A stretch of DNA of 64,000 bases, taken from positions 124,001-188,000 of the forward strand of contig CAVUCK010000021.1 in assembly GCA_963739975.1 (NCBI GenBank), given 5' to 3'. This DNA is from JALZMG01 sp963739975. Its GTDB lineage: Bacteria > Actinomycetota > Acidimicrobiia > Acidimicrobiales > Ilumatobacteraceae. Of this stretch, positions 41,149 to 49,739 are shown one piece after another (the stretch's first letter is position 1; each line of letters opens with the position of its first letter). The translations under genes were made by a program, and so were the position numbers. The notes beneath the pieces are model-generated. The model searched no databases and was not told the DNA's origin. It was given only the letters and a program-made list of their open reading frames with translations.

Positions 41149-41874
41149 TCAGTCGACCGTCGAGGCGTCCCACCGCCGTCCCGGATCGTCGTTCGCGACG
41201 AGCTGCACGGAGTAACGCACCACGCCAGCCTTCCTGATCAGGGGCGTTGCCAGGTCGACGGTGACCACGCCGAGCCCGGCCCGGTCGAGCCGCCCCACGA
41301 CGACGTCGACCTCATCGGCGTCGCCGATGCGCCCGTCGTCGCCGAACAGCGCCCGATGCACCGCGTTGGCCCACGTCGCACCGGCCCCCCAGCGAGCAGT
41401 CTCTTGACCGACGATCAGCACGGTTGGTACGCCGTGGTCGAGACGCCCGTCGAGCACCTCCAGATCGTCGGCATCGCTGTTCACGAGCCCGGCGAGGACC
41501 GGCAGTTCGCGGTCGAGCTCCCACGCCTTCAGCGCCTCCCAGCCGAGCCGGTCGCTGATGCCCGTCAGCAGCGCACCCTCCCGGGTCCGTGCAGTGGCCA
41601 GCCCGACCGGGCGCGGATGCTGGGGATCAGCGTTGCCGTCGGCGTCCGACCACACGGCCCGGGCCGGGATCCAGCACGGGCGTTCGGCGGCGTCCCGCCC
41701 GGCGACCAGCTGGTCGCTGTCCATCATCGTCCGTTCGATCAGCTCGCCCGTCGTGATCACCGGGCGGTAGCGCAACGCCACCACCGATCCACGACCGATG
41801 CGCAGCGTCGGAGTCGCACTGGGACGAGGTGGCTCCGTCCACAGCGGCGTGGTGGAGTCAGAGATCAGCGTCAT
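41149..41874 (-). CDS. Hypothetical protein, weakly YcaO-like
   Basis: About 241 residues, starting MTLISDSTTPLWTEPPRPSA (ATG 41874; ATG 41904 and 41883 are alternatives). I see a block RPVGLATARTREGALLTGIS followed by DRLGWEALKAWELD, which resembles the position of the GLA...EAILHGLCE...ER block of YcaO proteins. The complete YcaO ATP-binding site is not visible, so this is only a hint. No signal peptide or membrane segment. It lies downstream of the large SARP-type regulator on the same strand (about 220 bp gap). Real coding is likely from codon usage; function unknown. Confidence 0.6.
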   Translation of the reverse strand: MTLISDSTTPLWTEPPRPSATPTLRIGRGSVVALRYRPVITTGELIERTMMDSDQLVAGRDAAERPCWIPARAVWSDADGNADPQHPRPVGLATARTREGALLTGISDRLGWEALKAWELDRELPVLAGLVNSDADDLEVLDGRLDHGVPTVLIVGQETARWGAGATWANAVHRALFGDDGRIGDADEVDVVVGRLDRAGLGVVTVDLATPLIRKAGVVRYSVQLVANDDPGRRWDASTVD

Positions 41875-42095
41875 GGCCCACATCTGACCCCTCTGCGGTC
41901 GCAACGCCGTCGACTCGCGTCCCTCGAACGTGATGGGACGAGGCGGGTACGGCGGCCCGGCATCATGTTGACATGGGCTACATCACCACGTCTTCCGTTC
42001 GCGCCACCGCTACAAAGGTTGGCATTCGCCGCTGGTGATCAGCCCCTGATCGACCTTCCGTTCACCCCATCCCCCCTTGTGCAGCGTGCGGTGCC

Positions 42096-44942
42096 TCAGG
42101 CGCCCGCTGCCTTCCCCCTGACGAGCTCCTGACGCCGATGGCGCGCTGAGCTCGGCAGCGCTCCACCCATCTCCCTCGCCACCTCGGCGGCGTCGTCCAG
42201 TACGGCGATCGCAGCGGCGACGCGATCCTGCAGTGTGAGGAGCTCGGCCAGGCGCACGTACCGAGAGTCGGTGTACCGATCGAGGCGCAACGCTCGTTCC
42301 GCCAGGGACTGTGCGAGTGGCAGGTCGTCGGCGTCCTCGGCCTGCACCGAGAGGAGATCGAACAACCCGATGAGCTGCTGCTCGGCGCTGCGGCGGGCGC
42401 TCACCGCCCACTCGTCGTACTCGAAATCGACGAACACCCGCCCATCTCCGGCGTCGATGGCGTCGTGGGCCAACCGGCCGGCGAGATCGGGATCGGCCCG
42501 TGCCGAGGAGAGGGCGTCGGCGGCCAAGCGCTCGAACTCGAGCAGGTCGCACGAGACGCCGGGGGCAAGTCGCACGCCCGACCCCGAGCGCACGATCACG
42601 TCGCCGACGGCGCGCCGCAACCGCAACAGCACGTTGCGCAGCCGGGTGCGGCTGGTCTCGACGTCCTCACCCGGCCAGATCGACTCACCGAGTTGATCGA
42701 AGGTGGCCGAACCGCCACTGGCGACGACCACACCGACGAGCCGTTGCGGGTTGCCGTTTGGGACGATCGTGTGCTCGTCGCCATCGACGACGGTCATCGG
42801 CTCGCCGATGACCGTCAGGCGCAGTCCGCTCGGCGCGGAAGCCGTCGTGCGACGACGCATCGGTGTGACCGGCTCCGACTCCGGGACGACCGGAGCGGCC
42901 GGCCGGGTCAACATCTCGTGCAGACGGCGGGTCAGGCGCGCCTCGCCCATCGATTCCGGGTCGCTGAAGCCGAGGGCGACGAGCTCGTCGTGGCCTTCGG
43001 CAGCGAGGCGTCGGGCGGTGTCGACGTCGCCGTTGCACGCCGCTGCGTACGCCGCCAGCAGCTTGACCCGCCACCACTCGGCCGGCGACGTGCACCGCAG
43101 CGCCGACTCGAGATCGCCCAGCTTGCCCTTCCGGCAGTCGAGCATGAACCCGGTGGACCTGATCTGGTCGGGGTACACGGATCGTCGGGCGGCGGCGCGG
43201 ACGTAGTAGCGCTCGGCGCGCTCGAGCTCGCCGAGCGCACCGAGGATCATGGTCATGTCGCACAGGAACGGGACACCGGCGGTGTCGTCGTCGCTGCTCA
43301 AGGCGGTGTTCTCAGCGGCGGAGATCCAGCGCAGGACGGTCTGCAGGTCGTCACGACGCGAGGCGACGAGCGCCTGGCCCCACGCGGCTGCGGCCACCAG
43401 TCGCGGGTTCTCCTGCACGTAGCCGAGATCGAGGGCGCGCACGAAGCGCGATTCCGCCGACTCCAGCCGGTTGGCGTTGACGAGGACGAAGCCCTCGTAG
43501 AGCGTCGTGATCGAGCGCTCGGCGTCGGTCAGACCGGTGTCGGATTGCAGCTGGCTGAGGTGGGCCAGGGCCTCGTCGTACCGGCCGAGCGGTACGAGCG
43601 CGGCGACGGCGAGATCTCGTCGACAGGCCCGGGCTCGGCCGTGCTCGCCGCAGCCCTCCCACGCCGCGGCGGCGATGCGGTAGCACTCGGCGGCGCGTTG
43701 CAGATCGTGCCGGGCGTCGGAGGTCGCTCCGCACTCGGCGAGCACCTCGTAGGCGCGAGCGAACGTCCGCTCCTCGCCGTCGCCGAGGTCCAGCAGCGCC
43801 TGCTTGGCCATCTGCGCTGCCTCCGCCTGGCGGCCGTCGTCGAGATGGGCGCGGGCAGCCTCGACGGAGACGCGCCGTCGTACCACGGGGTCACCGGCGG
43901 CGGCCAGGGTGACCGCCCGATCGACGTCGCGGGCGGCGGCGTCCAGCCGACCGATCCCTCTGGTCGCCGCCGCCCTGCGCAGGAGCAGCAGCGGTTCGCG
44001 CTCCGTCGCCGGACCGAGCCGGGCCAGGAGGTTGAGCAACGTCTGCGATTCGACCGTGTCCGTGATCGACTCGCTGAGGTCCATCACGAGTCGGGTCGCC
44101 GCGTGGTGCTCGCCGACGTCGAGGAGGAGGTTGGCCGCCTCGATGACCCACCCCCGCTCGAACAGCGCGGCGGCGAGGTCTTGCGCCGACGACCGCTCGA
44201 CGGGGATCGCCCGGAAGGCGTCGGCCATCGCCAGCTCCAAGCCCCCGATCGGCTGACGGCGCAGCGGCACCCCAGCGGCGAGCGAGCGAGCGACGAAGCC
44301 GGGTCCACCGAGCCGGTCCAGCAGCGAACGATCGAGGCCCGGGACCCGGGCCAGCAACCCGATCGCGGCGGCGTCGCGCCCCTCCAGGCGCTGCAGCGCC
44401 TCAGAAGACATCGCCCGGACCAAGCGGGCGGCAAGTGCCACCGGGTCGGCGCCGCCCAGTCGGTGGCTCTGCTCGAGAGACGTGGCGATGATCCGCACAC
44501 ACCCGCTGGCGGCTTCGATGACCTGGGCCGCCGGCTCTGCTGGCGCTCCCAGCTCCTCGTCCTCGACCTCATCCGGGGTGACCGACATGGCGTGGGTGTC
44601 GATGACGAGCGCGTCGGCCAGCGAGGCGACCTCGAGCACCTCGTCGGGCAGCAGCCGGCCGGCGATGAACAGCCGCCGGCTCGAGTCGCCCGGCTCGGCG
44701 TCCTCGATCAGCTCGACCAGGCGCTCGATGCCATCAGGGTCGAGGAGGTGGGCGTCGTCGATGACCAGCGTGCCCTCCGGCCGGGTCAACGGGACCACCC
44801 CACGCAGGCGGGTGACGCCATCGCCGGCGGCGCGACGCAGCAGCCAAGACTTGCCGTAGCCGGCCGGTGCCTCGACCAGCACCACACAGGGGGTGTCGGG
44901 CCCTGTCAGCCGACCCAGCAACGGCGTGCGAGGGAGACGCAT
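42096..44942 (-). CDS. Large STAND-type regulator with C-terminal SARP-like wHTH-BTAD
   Basis: A 948-residue protein. The N-terminus resembles MalT/LAL regulators (LPRTPLLGRL, Walker A EAPAGYGKSWLLRR at about 24-37, Walker B TLVIDDAHLLD). About residues 250-690 are helical, TPR-like (LGRYDEALAHLSQLQSDTG). The C-terminal 210 residues form an AfsR/SARP-type winged helix (LRLTVIGEPMTVVDGDEHTI, QLGESIWPGEDVETSRTRLR) and a BTAD domain. The DNA-binding part is thus C-terminal, the reverse of AfsR. ATG 44942 is chosen because the longer frame runs into the 103-bp tandem repeat. It is divergent from another STAND regulator at 45644. Its targets are unknown. Confidence 0.85.
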   Translation of the reverse strand: MRLPRTPLLGRLTGPDTPCVVLVEAPAGYGKSWLLRRAAGDGVTRLRGVVPLTRPEGTLVIDDAHLLDPDGIERLVELIEDAEPGDSSRRLFIAGRLLPDEVLEVASLADALVIDTHAMSVTPDEVEDEELGAPAEPAAQVIEAASGCVRIIATSLEQSHRLGGADPVALAARLVRAMSSEALQRLEGRDAAAIGLLARVPGLDRSLLDRLGGPGFVARSLAAGVPLRRQPIGGLELAMADAFRAIPVERSSAQDLAAALFERGWVIEAANLLLDVGEHHAATRLVMDLSESITDTVESQTLLNLLARLGPATEREPLLLLRRAAATRGIGRLDAAARDVDRAVTLAAAGDPVVRRRVSVEAARAHLDDGRQAEAAQMAKQALLDLGDGEERTFARAYEVLAECGATSDARHDLQRAAECYRIAAAAWEGCGEHGRARACRRDLAVAALVPLGRYDEALAHLSQLQSDTGLTDAERSITTLYEGFVLVNANRLESAESRFVRALDLGYVQENPRLVAAAAWGQALVASRRDDLQTVLRWISAAENTALSSDDDTAGVPFLCDMTMILGALGELERAERYYVRAAARRSVYPDQIRSTGFMLDCRKGKLGDLESALRCTSPAEWWRVKLLAAYAAACNGDVDTARRLAAEGHDELVALGFSDPESMGEARLTRRLHEMLTRPAAPVVPESEPVTPMRRRTTASAPSGLRLTVIGEPMTVVDGDEHTIVPNGNPQRLVGVVVASGGSATFDQLGESIWPGEDVETSRTRLRNVLLRLRRAVGDVIVRSGSGVRLAPGVSCDLLEFERLAADALSSARADPDLAGRLAHDAIDAGDGRVFVDFEYDEWAVSARRSAEQQLIGLFDLLSVQAEDADDLPLAQSLAERALRLDRYTDSRYVRLAELLTLQDRVAAAIAVLDDAAEVAREMGGALPSSARHRRQELVRGKAAGA

Positions 44943-45000
44943 CGAGTCGAACAAGTGTAACCCCGGAGGTTCACCCTGCCCGGCCCGCTGAGAGCGAGCG

Positions 45001-45337
45001 GAGTCTTCGGAGCGAGCGAGGCGATCGATGCAGTCCCCGAGCGTTCGTGCCGCAGCGGGCGTGGCAGCCCAGGCCGGCCTTGCCCGGCCCACGCCGAGGA
45101 GCGGAGTCTTCGGAGCGAGCGAGGCGATCGATGCAGTCCCCGAGCGTTCGTGCCGCAGCGGGCGTGGCAGCCCAGGCCGGCCTTGCCCGGCCCACGCCGA
45201 GGAGCGGAGTCTTCGGAGCGAGCGAGGCGATCGATGCAGTCCCCGAGCGTTCGTGCCGCAGCGGGCGTGGCAGCCCAGGCCGGCCTTGCCCGGCCCACGC
45301 CGAGGAGCGGAGTCTTCGGAGCGAGCGAGGCGATCGA
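45001..45337. repeat. 103-bp tandem repeat, three full units plus a partial fourth
   Basis: The mark GAGTCTTCGGAGCGAGCGAG occurs at 45001, 45104, 45207 and 45310, giving an exact period of 103 bp. Units appear essentially identical. Each contains GCCGGCCTTGCCCGGC, a hairpin, and ATCGATGCAGTCCCCGAGCG. Because 103 is not a multiple of 3, all frames stay open and gene predictions can run into it. It separates the divergent regulators at 42096 and 45644. One further, inverted copy lies at 9708-9802. Confidence 0.96.
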
Positions 45338-45390
45338 ATACGTCGATCGCCCGATGTGCGCCGGTGCCTTAGTGGCGCATCGTCGGTGCC

Positions 45391-45582
45391 ATGCACGCCT
45401 ACTTCACCATCGAGCTCGCCGAGCAGCGGCGCAGCGAACTGACCCGGCCACGACCGGCCCGGCGTGTCCGCGGTCGGCGTCGGCGCCGCCCGGCACTCCC
45501 GGCCGCGCCGGCACTGCGCCTCGTCGATCCACTTCCTCCCCGAGGGGATCGGCGCGCCGCTGACGACCGCCGTGTCGCCTGA
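45391..45582 (+). CDS. Small basic hypothetical protein
   Basis: A possible 63-residue protein, MHAYFTIELAEQRRSELTR followed by an Arg-rich tail (ARRVRGRRRRR). Small proteins with a similar start (MHxxLxxELAxxRxxEL) and an Arg-rich end are common in actinobacteria, which is the reason to list it. It has no recognised domain. It lies between the 103-bp repeat and the LuxR-type regulator, whose longer frame overlaps it. Confidence 0.45.
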   Translation: MHAYFTIELAEQRRSELTRPRPARRVRGRRRRRPALPAAPALRLVDPLPPRGDRRAADDRRVA

Positions 45583-45643
45583 CTCACTCGACCGGCGGTC
45601 GTTCAGCGGTACCGTCGGACACGTGCTCCTCGGGCGCGTCGGG

Positions 45644-48358
45644 ATGAGCCCCGTGATGGTCGGGCGGTCGAGCGCGACCAACCACCTGGTCGGCTTGATC
45701 GACGCCGCCGACGTGATGACCGGCGATCAACCGAGCGTCGCCCTCGTGTCCGGCGAGGCGGGCATCGGCAAGACGCGCCTCGTTCGCGAGGTGCTCGGTG
45801 CGATGCCCGCCGACGTCACCGCCATCGGCGTCTCGGCCCAGCCCGGCTCGATGAGCCGACCGCTCGATGCCGTCGCCGCCCTGGTCCCCGACGGGGTGGC
45901 CGGCGAGGAACAGGCCGACGCTGTGCTCGCCAGCATCGACGCCGCCGTGCAGCGCGGCCCCACCGTTCTGGTGATCGAGGATCTGCACTGGATCGACGCC
46001 GCCAGCGCCAACCTGATCGACCGGATCGCTCAACAGCCGTGGCCGAACCTGGTGCTGGTCGCCACCTACCGGCCGACCGACCTCGTGCGCGGTCAGCCCG
46101 GCGGCGAGCTGGTGCTGCGGCTGGAGCGCCGCCACTCCGTCGAGCAGATCCGCCTCGAGCGCCTCTGCCGATCGGATGTCAGCGCCATGGTCGCGGCGAT
46201 CTCCGCGGTCACCCACCGGTCGCCGTCGTCGGCGATGGTCGAGGCGCTGTTCCGGCGCAGCAGCGGTGTGCCGTTCGTCGTCGAGGAGCTGTTGCGGGCG
46301 GCGGGCCCGCAGGCCATCGTGTCCGACCTGCTCGAAGCCGACCTCCCGTGGTCGCTGGAGGAGGCCGTCCGCCAGCAGGTGGCCGAGCTCGAGCACGGCC
46401 ACCGGCGACTTGTCGAAGCCCTCGCCGTCTACGGGCGGTCGGCGTCGTTCGACGCGCTGCGCATCGTCACCGAGGCCGCCGAGGACGAACTGCTCGACGA
46501 CCTCAGGGCGCTGGCGGCCGCCGGCGTCGTCATCGAGACGAGTGACGATCAGTTCTGGTTCTCCCACGCCCTCGTCGCCGAGGCCATCGTCGACCAGCTG
46601 CTCGGTCGCGAGCGGCGACGCCTGCACGAGCGGTGCTTCGAGGCGGTGCGCACGGCGGCCGTGCTCGATCACGCCTCGTTGGCCCGCCACGCCCAGGGCG
46701 CCGGCCGCCACGACGAGGTGCCGGCGATCGCCCGCAAGGGCGCGGCGCGGTACCTGCAGCAGGGGTTCACGTTCTCCGCGCTCCGATTGGCCGCTGAGGG
46801 ACTCGGCGAGGCGCCAAACGACCCGGAGCTGCTCGCCGTGGCCACCGAGGCGGCATGGCGGCTGGACTTCCAGGACGAGGCGCTCGACACGGCGACGCGC
46901 TGGCGGCGGGTCGCCGTCGAGGTGGCCGACCGCGTCGAGGCGACCCGGTTCGTCGCCCGCCTGCACCACGAGCTCGGCGACGATGCAGCGTCGGTCGACG
47001 CGCTGGGCGAGCTGGAGCAGCTCGCGGCGTCGCTCGACGACGTCGGGCTGCGGGGGATGGCGGAGGCGGCCGTCGCCCAGGTGCACATGATCAGCGGGCG
47101 GGCCGACGTCGCCCTCGACTGGGCGGAACGAGCGCTCGCCGACGCCCGTGCGACGGGCGACGCGGCGACGGAGGCCAAAGCGCTGGTCGAGTGGGCCGGA
47201 TCGACGGCGATGAGCGCCGGCCGGCCGCGCGCCGAGTCGCTTGCCGCGCTGGAGGAGGCGTTGGCGGCCGCCCGGCGAGCGGGGGATTCCGTCCTGTTGA
47301 CACGAGCGATCAACAACGGGTTGGAGCTGCTGCCGGCGCACTCGAAGGAAGCGGCCGCGCTGCGGGCCGAGATGCAAGACGTCAGCAGCAAGGTCGGGTT
47401 CGACAAGCTGGGCACCGGGACGGCGTTGCTGTGGGAGGTCGACGCCGCGTTCGGGGACGGCGACCTGGCGGCGCTGCGCCGTGTGTCGGCGGAGGGCACG
47501 CAGTGGTGGGTGCGCCAGAGCTCGGCAGCCAAGGTGGTGTCATCGGCGCAGGTCGACTACGCGCTCGAGGAGGGGCGCTTGACCGACGCCGCCGAGGCCC
47601 AGGCCGGATTCGCCGCGTGTTGCCCATCGGGACATCGGCTCCACGCGCTGCGCCTCGAGCTGGCGGTGGCGTCGGCGCGCGGCGATCGAGTCGCCGTGGC
47701 GTCGCTGTTCGAACAGCTGCCCGAGGTCGGTGCCCTCGACGACTCGGCATGGGCGCTGAACCACGTCATCGGGATCGTCGAGCAGCTGCTCTCGGCCGGG
47801 GTGCAACCGGCGGTCGTGCGGGCCAGGGTGCTCGACGCCTGGCTCGGCGAGCACCCGTCGGCAGCTGCGTTCCACGCCCACGCCGATGGGTTGCTGCGGT
47901 TGGCCGAGGGCGATCACCAGGGGGCCGCCGACGCGTTGGCCTCGGTGCTGGAGGCGCTGGACGAACGCCTGGCCCGCCCCATCATCGGGTCGCTGCGCAC
48001 GGCGCGGTCCGAGGCGTTGCTCGGCGTCGGTGATCGCGCCGGCGCGCTGGCCGTGGTGCGCCGGGCCATCGACGAGGATCTGGCCCGGTGGCCGGGGGTC
48101 CGGCGTGACCGGGCCCAGGCGCTGGCCCGCCGGCTGGAAGGTGCGTCGGGGCGCGCCGACGGCGAGCTGACCGCTCGCGAGCAGGAGGTGGCGGCGCTGC
48201 TGGCCGACGGCCTGACGAACGGACAGGTCGCCGAGCGGCTGTTCATCTCGCCCAAGACGGCGGCCGTCCACGTGTCGAACATCCTCACCAAGCTCGGGCT
48301 GTCCAGCCGGGCCGAGATCGCCGCCTGGGTCGTGCGCCACCAGCTCACCGCCGTGTGA
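45644..48358 (+). CDS. LuxR-family STAND ATPase regulator (LAL type)
   Basis: A 904-residue regulator. Residues 5-300 form an AAA/STAND ATPase with Walker A VSGEAGIGKTRLV (about 36-46) and Walker B TVLVIEDLHWID. The long helical middle (about 330-820) is TPR-like. The C-terminal 65 residues are a LuxR HTH (ELTAREQEVAALLADGLTNG, LFISPKTAAVHVSNILTKL). Such LAL proteins activate transcription on ligand binding, often for secondary metabolism or carbohydrate use. ATG 45644 is preferred; GTG 45623 is an alternative. It is divergent from another STAND regulator. The 3' end is followed at once by a three-arm palindrome. Confidence 0.9.
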   Translation: MSPVMVGRSSATNHLVGLIDAADVMTGDQPSVALVSGEAGIGKTRLVREVLGAMPADVTAIGVSAQPGSMSRPLDAVAALVPDGVAGEEQADAVLASIDAAVQRGPTVLVIEDLHWIDAASANLIDRIAQQPWPNLVLVATYRPTDLVRGQPGGELVLRLERRHSVEQIRLERLCRSDVSAMVAAISAVTHRSPSSAMVEALFRRSSGVPFVVEELLRAAGPQAIVSDLLEADLPWSLEEAVRQQVAELEHGHRRLVEALAVYGRSASFDALRIVTEAAEDELLDDLRALAAAGVVIETSDDQFWFSHALVAEAIVDQLLGRERRRLHERCFEAVRTAAVLDHASLARHAQGAGRHDEVPAIARKGAARYLQQGFTFSALRLAAEGLGEAPNDPELLAVATEAAWRLDFQDEALDTATRWRRVAVEVADRVEATRFVARLHHELGDDAASVDALGELEQLAASLDDVGLRGMAEAAVAQVHMISGRADVALDWAERALADARATGDAATEAKALVEWAGSTAMSAGRPRAESLAALEEALAAARRAGDSVLLTRAINNGLELLPAHSKEAAALRAEMQDVSSKVGFDKLGTGTALLWEVDAAFGDGDLAALRRVSAEGTQWWVRQSSAAKVVSSAQVDYALEEGRLTDAAEAQAGFAACCPSGHRLHALRLELAVASARGDRVAVASLFEQLPEVGALDDSAWALNHVIGIVEQLLSAGVQPAVVRARVLDAWLGEHPSAAAFHAHADGLLRLAEGDHQGAADALASVLEALDERLARPIIGSLRTARSEALLGVGDRAGALAVVRRAIDEDLARWPGVRRDRAQALARRLEGASGRADGELTAREQEVAALLADGLTNGQVAERLFISPKTAAVHVSNILTKLGLSSRAEIAAWVVRHQLTAV

Positions 48359-48369
48359 CCCCGCCCTGC

Positions 48370-48436
48370 CCATCCGAGGGTTTCGGCGCACCCGAGGGTT
48401 TCCGGCACCCCGTCCGGCCCGCAGACCCTCGGATGG
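48370..48436. repeat. Three-arm palindromic element A
   Basis: Left arm 1 CCATCCGAGGGTTTC, left arm 2 CACCCGAGGGTTTC, a centre with CCGG...CCGG, and right arm AGACCCTCGGATGG. Either left arm can pair with the right arm. It fills the space between two convergent stop codons (48358, 48437). It is nearly identical to the reverse complement of 56175-56240 and related to 53248-53332 and 59031-59115. Confidence 0.9.
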
Positions 48437-48901
48437 CTAGTTGCTGGCCTTCCAGCGCTCGCGGGCGGCGCGGCTGCGTTCGAGGAGATGCATCGGGACG
48501 CGCTTGGCCGCCTCGGCCAGGGCGGCGTCGCCCTCACCCGACGGAGCGGCGGGGGCACCGTCGGTCACCGGCTCCTCGTCGGGGACGAGGTCCTCGAACG
48601 ACGGCGGTGCCATGCCCGGCTGCCAGTAGCGGTAGAGGTTGCGCACGACGTCGGAGAGTCCCGTCGGCGATCCGCCCTTGGCCAGGTCGACGGTGACGAT
48701 GTTGGAGTAGACGTGCACCGCGTCGACCTGCCCGGTGGCGAACAGGCGGCGGGCCAGCTCGGCGGCGGGGCGCGGCCCGGCGGCGTCGTCGGCGGTGCGG
48801 AAGCGCTCGTGGCCCATGCCGGTCAGGGCCCGGTTGAGCTCGAAGCGGACGACGCCGGGCAGCGGGCTCGGCTTCTCCGTCACGGCGACCAGCTGACCCA
48901 T
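48437..48901 (-). CDS. Nfu/NifU N-terminal-domain-like protein
   Basis: A 154-residue protein. Residues 1-90 resemble the Nfu N-terminal domain: KPSPLPGVVRFELNRALTG, AAELARRLFATGQVDAVHVY, and SNIVTVDLAKG. The NifU-like C-terminal CxxC Fe-S domain is missing, and the tail is acidic and Ala/Pro-rich, ending LLERSRAARERWKASN. Without the cysteine domain it cannot carry an Fe-S cluster alone; it could be an adaptor. It is divergent from imuA' and shares the upstream region containing the LexA box, so it may also be SOS-regulated. The stop codon abuts palindrome A. Confidence 0.75.
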   Translation of the reverse strand: MGQLVAVTEKPSPLPGVVRFELNRALTGMGHERFRTADDAAGPRPAAELARRLFATGQVDAVHVYSNIVTVDLAKGGSPTGLSDVVRNLYRYWQPGMAPPSFEDLVPDEEPVTDGAPAAPSGEGDAALAEAAKRVPMHLLERSRAARERWKASN

Positions 48902-49002
48902 CGGCGGGGAGGCTAGATGGTCGGTCCCCGCGCCCGGGATTCTGGCACCGATCCCGTCGAGTTGACGCCCAGTTCGGGCGCAGGAACGACCGCTTGCCGC
49001 TG

Positions 49003-49016
49003 CGAACGCTCGTTCG
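49003..49016. promoter_or_regulatory. LexA (SOS) box upstream of imuA'
   Basis: CGAACGCTCGTTCG matches the actinobacterial SOS operator GAAC-N4-GTTC perfectly, with the outer C/G also symmetric. TAGACT (49017-49022), a -10-like hexamer, follows immediately and the imuA' ATG lies 12 bp after the box. LexA bound here would block the promoter. It also lies 102 bp upstream of the divergent Nfu-like gene. Confidence 0.8.
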
Positions 49017-49028
49017 TAGACTGTGGTG

Positions 49029-49739
49029 ATGGACCTGGCCGTCGCCACAGCCGTCACAGCCGTCGCCCCGACGACCCTCGCCCGCCAGCGCACCCTGCCC
49101 GTCGCCGACCCGTTGGTGCCCCTGTTCCCCGACGGGGCGCTGGTGCGCGGCCGGGCGGTGGCGTGCCGGGGGGTCGCCGCCACATCGTTGGCCCTGGCCC
49201 TGGCCGCCGAGGCCACCACGGCGGGGGCGTGGCTGGCCGTCGTCGACGTACCGTGGCTGGGCGTCGAGGCGGCGACCGAGCTGGGGATCCCGCTCGAGCG
49301 GATGGTGCGCGTCGACCCCGGGCCGGACGCATCCAGCACGTCGTGGGCCGATCTGGTGGGGGCCGTGCTGGACGGGTTCGAGGTCGTCATCACCAGGGTG
49401 CCCCGGCGGGTGCCGGCCGCCGTTGCTCGGCGGGTGCAGGCTCGGTTGCAGGCCAGGGAGGGGGTGCTGCTCTCGGTCGCGCCCGGCGCCGCATCACCCG
49501 GCGGGTCGCCGGTGTCCGTCGACCTCACGGTGGAGGCCACGGCACCGGTGTGGGAAGGCGTCGAGCAGGGCTGGGGGCGGCTGCGCCGGCGGCGGGTCAC
49601 GGTGGTGTCGTCCGGACGACGCGTGCCCCGGGCCCGACAGGTCGACGTGTGGCTTCCCGGTCCCGGCGGTGGGGTGACGGCGGTGGCGGCAGTGGCCGGT
49701 GAGGTGGGGACCGTGCCCGTGTTGCGCTCCGTGGGGTGA
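49029..49739 (+). CDS. ImuA' (RecA-like mutasome accessory protein)
   Basis: A 236-residue protein with a RecA-like core lacking a clear Walker A: VADPLVPLFPDGALVRGRAV, LAVVDVPWLGVEAATELGI, LERMVRVDPGP, AVLDGFEVVITRVPRRVPAA. It matches the actinobacterial ImuA' family, which works with ImuB and the error-prone polymerase DnaE2 in damage-induced mutagenesis. It overlaps imuB by 4 bp and sits 12 bp behind a perfect LexA box. ATG 49029 is preferred over GTG 49023 and 49026 because of that spacing. DnaE2 is encoded 6.6 kb further on and not in the same operon. Confidence 0.85.
   Translation: MDLAVATAVTAVAPTTLARQRTLPVADPLVPLFPDGALVRGRAVACRGVAATSLALALAAEATTAGAWLAVVDVPWLGVEAATELGIPLERMVRVDPGPDASSTSWADLVGAVLDGFEVVITRVPRRVPAAVARRVQARLQAREGVLLSVAPGAASPGGSPVSVDLTVEATAPVWEGVEQGWGRLRRRRVTVVSSGRRVPRARQVDVWLPGPGGGVTAVAAVAGEVGTVPVLRSVG

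Noticed and set aside
42465..44960. Plus-strand ORF of 831 codons opposite the SARP-type regulator
   Set aside because: No homology or domain-like blocks; the opposite strand encodes recognisable Walker and BTAD motifs.
45001..45337. CRISPR-like array
   Set aside because: Units are 103 bp and contiguous with no unique spacers; no cas genes. It is a plain tandem repeat.
45001..45372. Short proteins encoded by the 103-bp repeats (for example ORFs starting at 45028 or 45150)
   Set aside because: All frames are open because the unit lacks stops and is not a multiple of 3; no ribosome-binding site or homology.
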